From: a virus
Reading direction: 5' to 3' (one strand)
Virus record (IMG/VR): IMGVR_UViG_3300003937_000301
Location: 1 to 26,527 of that record
Length of the DNA: 26,527 nt
Shown here: positions 1 through 6,673 of the stretch, piece by piece
How the letters are laid out: each line of letters opens with the position of its first letter
Position numbering within the stretch: position 1 is the first letter of the stretch
Position numbers and translations under genes: made by a program
The notes under the pieces: model-generated
Told to the model about the DNA's origin: nothing
What the model saw: only the letters and a program-made list of their open reading frames with translations
Databases searched by the model: none

Positions 1-1641
1 ACAGATTTACAAATTGTTGCAGCAGCAGATGTTTCAATAAATGCAGGTGGTGGTAATGTTAAACCTTCAGCAAACGATGGTTCAGCACTTGGTGTGAGTG
101 GAACAGCATTTAGTGATTTATTTTTAGCAAGTGGAGCAGTTGTTGACTTTAACGCAGGTGATGTAACTTTAACTCATTCAGCAAACGCACTTACTGTCGG
201 TGGTGGTGATGTATTAATTGGTGGTAATTCTGTTTCAGGATCTTCAGCATCTACTGGATCATTTGGACACTTGAATGTGTCTGGAAATGGTGTTTTTGGT
301 GGTAATCTAACATTTGGAGATGCAAATACTGATTCTGTTAGTTTTGGAGCAGATATTGATTCAAATCTTATTCCAAATGCAGATGATACATATGACTTAG
401 GTTCAGCTTCACAAGCATGGCAAGATTTATTTTTAGAAGGTGATATAACCTTAACAGACGCTGGAACTTTACAGACATCGGCAGGTGGTTTGACAATAAC
501 ATCAGCCGCGGCAGCCACATGGTCTACTTCAGCAGGAAATTTAACTCTTGATTCAGTCGCTGGTACTTTGGTATTAGACGGACATACAGGAGTAGATATA
601 GACGCATCAAATAGTGGTAAAGTCGCTATTGATGGTGCAGGTGGTATTGATATTGGTGTTGCAGCAGATGTCGCGATAGATGTAGATGCATCTACATTTG
701 ATTTAGATGCAAGTGGAGCATTAACAATGACATCTACTACGATGGCATTTGACCCATCGAGTACATTTGATATAGATGCGGCTGGAGCAGTTACTATTGA
801 TGGTTCTGCAATTACTATTGGTGGAGATTCAGATGTCGCAGTAGATATTGATTCTTCTACTCTTGATATTGATGCAAGTGGAGCAATTACTATAGATAGT
901 ACTTCTACAATTTTAATTAGTGGAGATGGTGGAGCAACCTTTAGTGATGATACTGAAGCTATTATTTATGATGGTTCTGGTAATCTTGATATTGACTCTG
1001 TAGCACTGGATTTAGATGCAAGTGGAGCAATTACAATTGACTCTACTGCGGGTGTTTCGGTTCAAGGTGGTGCAGCGTCTGATGTTACTACAGGTGCTGG
1101 AGCATTAACATTAGATGGTGCAGGTGGTGTTAATATCGCTGGTAATGCAGCTGAAATAGATATTACTACATCAGCAGCTCTTGATTTAAATTCAGGGGCA
1201 TTTACACTTAATGGTTCAACTGTAGGTATTGATGGAAGTGGAGCACTTACATTAGGTGCTTCTGAAATGGACATTGATGCAGATGGTGGAGTCATTAATA
1301 TGGACGCAACATCTACAATCACTATTGGTGGAACAAATGCAACAGGAGTAACGGCAAGTGGTTCTTCAAGTGGAGATGGTGGTATTGTAGTTGAAACAGA
1401 TGGAGCAGGTGCTGGTACATCATTAGGATATGATGATAGTGCTTCAAGATGGGCTTTATCAAAAGCTGATGATACTTCACATAGTTCCACAACAATAACA
1501 CCAAGACAATATGTTGTTAGTGTTAGTGGTTCAGCAGCAGATGCTAGTGGAAATCCAAGTGATTTCGGTTCAGCAGCTGGTGATAGAATTGGAATGATGC
1601 ATGTAAATACATCCACAGGAGATATATTTATATTTAGTTAA
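1..1641 (+). CDS. Aspartate-rich repetitive tail fibre/structural protein, 5'-truncated
   Basis: The frame is open from base 1, so the gene starts left of the window and 546 residues are visible; the GTG at 94 is not a convincing start. The protein is made of short beta-type repeats rich in Asp, Gly, Ser, Thr and Ala. The unit DxDASGA(I/L)TIDS recurs, with DNA copies near 706, 871 and 1015. At about residues 124-146 there is an ADDTYDLGSASQAWQDLFLEG module, a type also present in the large fibre gene downstream. Only three Lys and three Arg are visible and there is no Cys, so it is strongly acidic, which would suit a beta-solenoid shaft that binds divalent cations (inference). The C-terminus has no S74 domain. 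Its place just before another fibre gene supports a fibre or adhesin role. The exact role is unknown. Confidence 0.75.
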   Translation, partial: TDLQIVAAADVSINAGGGNVKPSANDGSALGVSGTAFSDLFLASGAVVDFNAGDVTLTHSANALTVGGGDVLIGGNSVSGSSASTGSFGHLNVSGNGVFGGNLTFGDANTDSVSFGADIDSNLIPNADDTYDLGSASQAWQDLFLEGDITLTDAGTLQTSAGGLTITSAAAATWSTSAGNLTLDSVAGTLVLDGHTGVDIDASNSGKVAIDGAGGIDIGVAADVAIDVDASTFDLDASGALTMTSTTMAFDPSSTFDIDAAGAVTIDGSAITIGGDSDVAVDIDSSTLDIDASGAITIDSTSTILISGDGGATFSDDTEAIIYDGSGNLDIDSVALDLDASGAITIDSTAGVSVQGGAASDVTTGAGALTLDGAGGVNIAGNAAEIDITTSAALDLNSGAFTLNGSTVGIDGSGALTLGASEMDIDADGGVINMDATSTITIGGTNATGVTASGSSSGDGGIVVETDGAGAGTSLGYDDSASRWALSKADDTSHSSTTITPRQYVVSVSGSAADASGNPSDFGSAAGDRIGMMHVNTSTGDIFIFS

Positions 1642-1662
1642 ACTTAAAATAAAGGTTGATAT

Positions 1663-1965
1663 ATGGCAGTAACTGCAAATAAAGTAAGAACTATAGTGGA
1701 TGAAGTCGCTAAGTTCAAAAAAGAAGAAATTGAATTCTTATTTGAAACAATTAAGAATGGAATGATTCCAGGTAAACATTTGGGTATTGCGATGGAAGTT
1801 GTTAATAAACTGAAATCTCAATATCAATTGTTGAATAGAAAAGAAGCTATGATTACGGAAACTAAATCTAAAAAAGATGTAGTTAAAGAACAAATAGAAG
1901 AAATTCAACAAAAAGAAACACAAAGACTTAAAGAACAAGATGGAGAACTTTGGGTTGAAGATTAA
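1663..1965 (+). CDS. Small coiled-coil protein of unknown function
   Basis: This encodes 100 residues. The ATG is preceded by AAAGG and follows the upstream fibre stop by 21 bases, so the two genes are probably co-transcribed. The sequence is mostly helical. Residues about 50-92 are rich in Lys, Glu and Gln (KEQIEEIQQKETQRLKEQD) and look like a coiled coil. There is no signal peptide or membrane segment. It lies between two fibre-type genes, so a role in fibre assembly or attachment is possible, but no family was recognised. After the UAA the same frame continues only nine codons (LYWPDVWRH), so readthrough would add little. Confidence 0.6.
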   Translation: MAVTANKVRTIVDEVAKFKKEEIEFLFETIKNGMIPGKHLGIAMEVVNKLKSQYQLLNRKEAMITETKSKKDVVKEQIEEIQQKETQRLKEQDGELWVED

Positions 1966-1974
1966 CTTTATTGG

Positions 1975-1996
1975 CCTGATGTTTGGCGACATTAGG
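1975..1996 (+). other. RNA hairpin in the gap before the short fibre gene
   Basis: The arms 1975-1982 (CCTGATGT) and 1989-1996 (ACATTAGG) can pair over eight positions, one of them G-U, around a six-base loop. No T-run follows, so it is not a classical terminator. It may be a processing or mRNA-stability hairpin within a polycistronic message. Confidence 0.35.
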
Positions 1997-2039
1997 AAGT
2001 GGGCTTGAAAGAGTAACCAACCGTAGGGAGATAACATAA

Positions 2040-2486
2040 ATGCCAAATTGGAAAAAAGTAGTAGTTTCGGGCTCTAACGCCCAACTGAATCAAGTAACGG
2101 CAAGTTATTTCAAAGGTGATGGCTCCGCAATAACAGGTGTAGCAGCCGACACTGCAAATATCGCAGTAAGTGAAGAGGGTTCTTCTTTAACATCTCAAGT
2201 ATCAAGTATAGATTTTGTAGGTAGTTCATTAACTGCCACAACAAGTGGTAATGCTGTAACAGTAACATCAACATCGTCATCACCATTTAAAGCAACAGGT
2301 TCATATTATGCAGCAAATGCTGATGTTTATGTAACAGGGTCATTAGCAGTTGATGGTGTTATAAGTGAACAAGGATATTCGATACCTGAATTGATGGAAA
2401 AAATGGTAGTTGATGCTAGTAGTTCAACATTTTTAAATTTTACAACAGTAACAGATAATTCAGGTGAAGTGTTAGTAACCGATTAG
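2040..2486 (+). CDS. Short tail-fibre-like structural protein
   Basis: This encodes 148 residues with a good ribosome binding site (AGGGAG) ahead of the ATG. The N-terminus, MPNWKKVVVSGSNAQLNQVT followed by ASYFKGDGSAITGV, resembles the start of repetitive tail fibre proteins of marine T4-like phages (from family knowledge; not searched). The middle is low-complexity Ser/Thr/Val sequence. A second small module (YVTGSLAVDGVISEQGY) lies near residues 99-118, before a short C-terminal segment. There is no enzymatic motif. It sits 10 bases before the large fibre gene and is probably co-translated with it. It may be a fibre adaptor, a short fibre, or a remnant of a longer fibre that was split. Confidence 0.6.
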   Translation: MPNWKKVVVSGSNAQLNQVTASYFKGDGSAITGVAADTANIAVSEEGSSLTSQVSSIDFVGSSLTATTSGNAVTVTSTSSSPFKATGSYYAANADVYVTGSLAVDGVISEQGYSIPELMEKMVVDASSSTFLNFTTVTDNSGEVLVTD

Positions 2487-2496
2487 GAGTATATAA

Positions 2497-5400
2497 ATGA
2501 ATAATAGAGCAGTCGTTTGGGCATCCAATAGACGAGTACAAATGGCAAAAAAACATAGTGAATTAACAGGAGCAGACCTTCATGATCCAAAAGGTATTGA
2601 TGCTTTAAATACTTCAACCGCTTTAGTAATGAGTCAATCGGCTCAGACTATATCAATTAGTGGTTCTACTTTACCAAATGCAGATGATACCTATGATTTA
2701 GGAGCATCAGGAACTCAATGGAAAGATTTATACATAGATGGTACTGCCAATATAGATAGTTTAACCTTGACTTCAGGGGCAACTGTAACTGCAGTTCTCG
2801 ATGAAGATGCAATGGGTTCAGATAGTGCAACAGCACTTGCGACCCAACAAAGTATTAAAGCTTATGTAGCAGCTCAAATAACCGCAGAAGATTTAGATGT
2901 CAGTTCAGATAGTGGTACAATTGCAATTGATTTAAATAGTGAGACATTTACTATCGCAGGTGGTACAGGTATAACAACTTCAGCAACAAGTAATACACTT
3001 ACAATTGCAAGTGCAGTTACAGCAGGTGATGGTTTAACTTTAACTTCCGCAGATATAGATATAGATGCGGCACAAACAACAATTACAAGTATTTATAATT
3101 CAAGTCTTGCTATAGGATATGGTTCATCACACGCAAATATAGATTTCGGTACAGATAATGCAATTATATTTGACATTGATGGTACACAACAACTTAAATT
3201 AACAGATGGAGTACTTGCTCCAATTACAGATAATGACATTGACTTGGGAACATCTACATTAGAATTTAAAGATGCTTTCTTTGATGGTACGGTTACTTCA
3301 GATGCGTTCGCAGGGCCATTGACAGGTGCTGTAACTGGTAATGCCGATACAGCAACTAAAATTTCATCTATCACGAATAGTAATATTGTACAATTAACAG
3401 ATTCACAAACATTAACAAATAAAGTATTAACAAGTCCTGATATTAATACACCAGATATTGATGGTGGTACAGTAGATGCAATTACTTCATTAACTGTAGC
3501 AAATAATGTTGATATAGGTGCTTATGATTTAAGAGCAGCTACAATTACACCTGATGGATTAACAAGTGGAAGAGTTGTTTTTGCAGGAACAAATGGAGTA
3601 TTAAGTGATGACTCTGATTTAACATTTAGTGGAGCTACACTAACTGCAACAAGTGCATCATTTAGTTATGTAACTGCAAGTGTAGTTGAGGTTGATGCCA
3701 CTACTTTAACAATTGGTGGGGTAGAACTTAATTCAACAATTGCAACAAATATTCAAAACACAAGTGGTACAAATACTGGTGACCAAGATTTATGGGATGT
3801 AGTTGCAGGTGATAGTGGAACTACAACTTCAAATTCTGCAACTGATACACTTACAATTGCTGGTGGAACAGGAATTACTACGGCAGTAAGTGGTGATACA
3901 CTTACAGTTACAAGTGCAATTACAGCAGGAGATGGTTTAACTTTAAACACCGCGGATATTGATATAGATGCAGCACAAACTACTATTACTTCATTATTAG
4001 CAACAGATATAAAAATTGGTGAAGATGACCAAACGAAAATAGATTTTGAAACAGCGGATGAAATACATTTCTATGCAAATAATACTGAACAAGTTTATGT
4101 AGGTGATAATATATTAGGGCCACAATCAGATAGTGATGTAGACTTGGGTTCTACAGGAGTTCGTTGGAAAGACGCTTATGTTGATAGTATAACTGTAACA
4201 GGTGAAGTGGATGGTGCGTCATTAGATATAGAAGGTGATGCAGATATTAATGGTACACTTGAGGCAGATGCAATTACTGTTAATGGTACTGCTTTAAATA
4301 CTGTTATAGCAGGAGTTACCGTATCAAATGCAACATTAGCAGCAACTACAACCGTTACGGATAGTACTGCAAATACAAATTTCCCAATTGTTCTACACAA
4401 TGAATCGAATGCTTTATTAGACGATACAGGAACATTTACTTATAATCCAAGTACTTCAACATTAGTAGTACCTAATATAAATGTTTCAGGTACACAAACT
4501 TTTGTAAATACTGCATCTCTTGTGGTAACGAGCTCAATTGTTTTTGAGGGAGCTACAGATGATGGACATGAAACAACTTTAACCGTTGTAGACCCAACTA
4601 ATGATAGAACATGGACTTTACCGAATGCGACAGATACCGTAGTTGGAAAGGCAACGACAGATACTTTAACAAACAAAACTTTAACAAGTCCTGTCTTAGT
4701 AACACCAGCATTAGGTACACCAGCAAGTGGTGTGATGACAAATGTAACAGGAACAGCAGCAGGTTTGACAGTTGGTGCTACTACAGGAGTTGAAGCAGGT
4801 GCAGATGTAACCGATACAGCAAATGTAACTGCAGCAGGTGCGTTAATGGATAGTGAATGTACTGACTTAGCGGCAGTAAAGGCCACCGAAGACCCATTTA
4901 CAGCGGCTCTCTTGTCAAAATTAAATGCTATCGAGGCAAGTGCAGATGTAACCGATACAGCAAATGTAACAAGTGCAGGTGCGTTAATGGATAGTGAATT
5001 AGCGTCTATTGGTTCTGTTAAAGCATTAGACCAATCAGTTGTTAGTGGAGCAACACCTACATTTACAACTACTAATTTTACAGATGCATCAAACAAAAGA
5101 TTAATGACAGATGCTCAAGAAACTAAATTAGATAGTGTTGAATCAAGTGCCGATGTAACAGATACAACAAATGTAACAAGTGCAGGTGCTTTAATGGATT
5201 CGGAAGTAACAAATCTCGCATTTGTAAAAGCCTTAGCTAAAGGTATTTCAGATGGAAATGTTTTAACGGCTAATGATGTAGTAGCAGATAATGATTTTCT
5301 TAGAATCAATGGAACAGAAGTAGAAGGTTTAACCGTAGCTGAAGTCCTATCTGCATTAAGTGTAGAATCAGGAGCTACAGCAGACCAAAGTAATGCAGAG

Positions 5401-6159
5401 ATAGTTGCAGCAGTTGAAGCAGGTTCTGACTCAAACACTTTTACAGATGCAGACCATTCTAAATTAAATGCTATTGAAGCTTCAGCAACAGCCGACCAAT
5501 CAAATGCAGAGATAGTTGCAGCAGTTGAAGCAGGTTCTGACTCAAACACTTTTACAGATGCAGACCATTCTAAATTAAATGCTATTGAAGCGTCAGCTAC
5601 CGCAGACCAAACAATTACTTCTGGAACTGGTATGACAGGTGGTGGAAGTGGAGATATTACTCTTAATGTAGTTGGTGGAACTGGTGTTACAGCAAATGCA
5701 AATGATATAGCAATTGGACAGGCAGTAGGAACTGGTGATGATGTAACATTCGGAACAGTTCGTGTAGATGACGCAACAACTTCAACAAGTAAAACAACAG
5801 GAGCACTTATAGTTGATGGTGGTCTTGGTGTAAATGAAAATATTCACGCTGGTGGTGATGTTGTAGCATTTGCCTCATCAGATAAGAGATTAAAAGATAA
5901 TCTAATATCAATTTCTAATCCATTAGATAAATTAGAAAAAATTGGTGGGTATGAATTTGATTGGAATGATAAACAAGCTATTCATACTGGACATGATGTT
6001 GGTGTTGTTGCACAAGAAATACAAGAAGTATTACCTGAAGTCGTTGAAGAAAGAGAAAGTGGATATCTTGCAGTTAAATATGAAAAAATTGTACCATTAT
6101 TGATAGAAGCAATAAAAGAATTAAAACAAGAAATTGATGAATTAAAGAAAAAAAATTAA
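2497..6159 (+). CDS. Large tail fibre protein with C-terminal peptidase S74 chaperone domain
   Basis: The gene encodes 1220 residues. GGAG eight bases upstream supports this ATG over the in-frame ATG at 2542. The N-terminus (about residues 1-35, including KKHSELTGADLHDPKGI) is likely the virion-attachment part. The shaft is modular: (Y/I/V)DLG...(W/F)KDxxxD modules near residues 59-85, 243-266 and 544-568; a roughly 120-residue module present twice; three ADVTDTxNVTxAGALMDSE repeats; and a 37-residue tandem duplication near 966-1032. At the C-terminus, Ser1128 in SDKRLKDN, Lys1133, HDVGVVAQEIQEVLPEVV and a final helix match the S74 intramolecular chaperone. In that family the domain trimerises the fibre and then cuts itself off before the Ser, which here would release about 93 residues. 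It is the likely host-recognition fibre. Confidence 0.88.
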   Translation: MNNRAVVWASNRRVQMAKKHSELTGADLHDPKGIDALNTSTALVMSQSAQTISISGSTLPNADDTYDLGASGTQWKDLYIDGTANIDSLTLTSGATVTAVLDEDAMGSDSATALATQQSIKAYVAAQITAEDLDVSSDSGTIAIDLNSETFTIAGGTGITTSATSNTLTIASAVTAGDGLTLTSADIDIDAAQTTITSIYNSSLAIGYGSSHANIDFGTDNAIIFDIDGTQQLKLTDGVLAPITDNDIDLGTSTLEFKDAFFDGTVTSDAFAGPLTGAVTGNADTATKISSITNSNIVQLTDSQTLTNKVLTSPDINTPDIDGGTVDAITSLTVANNVDIGAYDLRAATITPDGLTSGRVVFAGTNGVLSDDSDLTFSGATLTATSASFSYVTASVVEVDATTLTIGGVELNSTIATNIQNTSGTNTGDQDLWDVVAGDSGTTTSNSATDTLTIAGGTGITTAVSGDTLTVTSAITAGDGLTLNTADIDIDAAQTTITSLLATDIKIGEDDQTKIDFETADEIHFYANNTEQVYVGDNILGPQSDSDVDLGSTGVRWKDAYVDSITVTGEVDGASLDIEGDADINGTLEADAITVNGTALNTVIAGVTVSNATLAATTTVTDSTANTNFPIVLHNESNALLDDTGTFTYNPSTSTLVVPNINVSGTQTFVNTASLVVTSSIVFEGATDDGHETTLTVVDPTNDRTWTLPNATDTVVGKATTDTLTNKTLTSPVLVTPALGTPASGVMTNVTGTAAGLTVGATTGVEAGADVTDTANVTAAGALMDSECTDLAAVKATEDPFTAALLSKLNAIEASADVTDTANVTSAGALMDSELASIGSVKALDQSVVSGATPTFTTTNFTDASNKRLMTDAQETKLDSVESSADVTDTTNVTSAGALMDSEVTNLAFVKALAKGISDGNVLTANDVVADNDFLRINGTEVEGLTVAEVLSALSVESGATADQSNAEIVAAVEAGSDSNTFTDADHSKLNAIEASATADQSNAEIVAAVEAGSDSNTFTDADHSKLNAIEASATADQTITSGTGMTGGGSGDITLNVVGGTGVTANANDIAIGQAVGTGDDVTFGTVRVDDATTSTSKTTGALIVDGGLGVNENIHAGGDVVAFASSDKRLKDNLISISNPLDKLEKIGGYEFDWNDKQAIHTGHDVGVVAQEIQEVLPEVVEERESGYLAVKYEKIVPLLIEAIKELKQEIDELKKKN
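2938..4206 (+). repeat. Duplicated ~120-residue fibre module, copies about 903 bp apart
   Basis: Module 1 (about 2938-3303) and module 2 (about 3841-4206) share, in order, TIAGGTGITT, S-A-(V/I)-TAGDGLTL, ADIDIDAAQTTITS, a variable stretch, and D(I/V)DLG...KDA. The offset is 903 bp at the TAGDGLTL part and 900 bp at the DLG part, so a single codon has been gained or lost. The copies have diverged at DNA level, which indicates an old duplication. Confidence 0.7.
4801..5205 (+). repeat. Three dispersed 57-bp ADVTDTxNVTxAGALMDSE repeats
   Basis: Copies lie at 4801-4857, 4942-4998 and 5149-5205 within the large fibre gene. Copies 1 and 2 are nearly identical in DNA, with a 141-bp offset. Copy 3 is more diverged. 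Two copies are preceded by KL(N/D)xxE(A/S)SADV, linking them to the tandem repeat further downstream. Confidence 0.75.
5392..5591 (+). repeat. Tandem repeat, 111-bp period, with identical 89-bp core
   Basis: Bases 5392-5480 and 5503-5591 appear identical by direct reading, with a 111-bp (37-codon) offset that keeps the frame. The encoded unit contains NAEIVAAVEAGSDSN and TFTDADHSKLNAIEASATADQ. The identity suggests a recent duplication or gene conversion in the fibre shaft. Confidence 0.9.
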
Positions 6160-6177
6160 GTTTTTGGATAAAAACTT
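6158..6177 (+). other. AT-rich hairpin at the end of the fibre gene
   Basis: AAGTTTTT (6158-6165) and AAAAACTT (6170-6177) form a perfect eight-pair stem with a GGAT loop, overlapping the fibre stop codon and touching the GATATTTATA motif. It could be a weak terminator or a processing site; there is no T-run after the stem. Confidence 0.35.
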
Positions 6178-6187
6178 GATATTTATA
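6178..6187 (+). promoter_or_regulatory. Candidate late promoter motif GATATTTATA
   Basis: The motif lies 36 bases before the ATG at 6224. Nearly the same ten bases occur before three other tail genes. It resembles an AT-rich late-promoter -10 element, but it is not the exact T4 TATAAATA. Confidence 0.4.
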
Positions 6188-6223
6188 TATAGTTAATAAA
6201 GTTATAACATAAGGAGTTATATA

Positions 6224-6562
6224 ATGGCAAAATCAAAAGAAGTAAAGTTCACAACTGAAGAGTTAAGTTCACTTTCAGGATTGAGAGATTCTTATGCAGC
6301 TATCCAAAACGATTTTGGAGCAGTTAAAGTAAGAAAGGTTCTTTTAGTTCAACAACTTAATTCATTAGAAGAAACTGAAGTTCAGTTAGAAGCAAAGTAT
6401 ACTGAAACTCAATCTACAGAACAAGAACTTGTGAAATCTTTGAATGAAAAGTATGGTCCAGGTAATCTCGACCCACAAACAGGAGTATTTACACCAGTAG
6501 AAACACCTGCTCCAGTAGAATCATCTACTGATACAGCTTCCAGTCAAGAAAAAGCTTCCTAA
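6224..6562 (+). CDS. Small coiled-coil protein of unknown function
   Basis: This encodes 112 residues with a strong AAGGAG site. Residues about 8-77 are helical and coiled-coil-like (RKVLLVQQLNSLEETEVQLE). A KYGPGNLDPQTGVF segment follows at about 76-89, then a Pro/Ser/Thr-rich tail. Small proteins ending in a similar GPGxxDPxTG segment are common in marine T4-like phages (recollection, not searched). It has its own candidate promoter and lies just before the sheath gene, so it may be a minor virion or assembly protein. Function unknown. Confidence 0.65.
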   Translation: MAKSKEVKFTTEELSSLSGLRDSYAAIQNDFGAVKVRKVLLVQQLNSLEETEVQLEAKYTETQSTEQELVKSLNEKYGPGNLDPQTGVFTPVETPAPVESSTDTASSQEKAS

Positions 6563-6607
6563 TAGTTTAAAAAAGTATCAGGTTGGCCCCTTTTGGGATC
6601 ATTGCGT

Positions 6608-6617
6608 GATATTTATT
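6608..6617 (+). promoter_or_regulatory. Candidate late promoter motif GATATTTATT ahead of the sheath gene
   Basis: Same ten-base motif as at 9247 and 11084. It lies 56 bases before the sheath ATG in a 111-base gap, followed by a perfect inverted repeat at 6625-6643. Confidence 0.42.
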
Positions 6618-6624
6618 AACCGAA

Positions 6625-6643
6625 ATATATCGTTCCGATATAT
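6625..6643 (+). other. Perfect inverted repeat ATATATCG-TTC-CGATATAT
   Basis: Eight-base arms flank a three-base loop between the candidate promoter and the sheath ribosome binding site (TAGGAG). It would form a 5'-leader hairpin in the sheath mRNA, or could bind a dimeric protein. Role unknown. Confidence 0.4.
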
Positions 6644-6673
6644 AATAATTTATAACATTTTAGGAGAATAAAA

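Noticed and set aside
1963-1992. Stop-codon readthrough after the small coiled-coil gene (adds LYWPDVWRH)
   Set aside because: Only nine codons follow before another stop, and the same bases form the hairpin; there is nothing to support readthrough.
174-5549. Several long minus-strand open frames inside the fibre genes (for example 1062-1616, 4440-5096, 5115-5549)
   Set aside because: They are shadows of low-complexity GCA/ACT/GAT-rich fibre codons. They have no ribosome binding sites, improbable compositions, and lie opposite well-supported genes.
4801-5591. Regular repeats that could look like a CRISPR array
   Set aside because: The repeats are in frame with a tail fibre, their spacing is a multiple of three but not constant, and the spacers encode fibre sequence.
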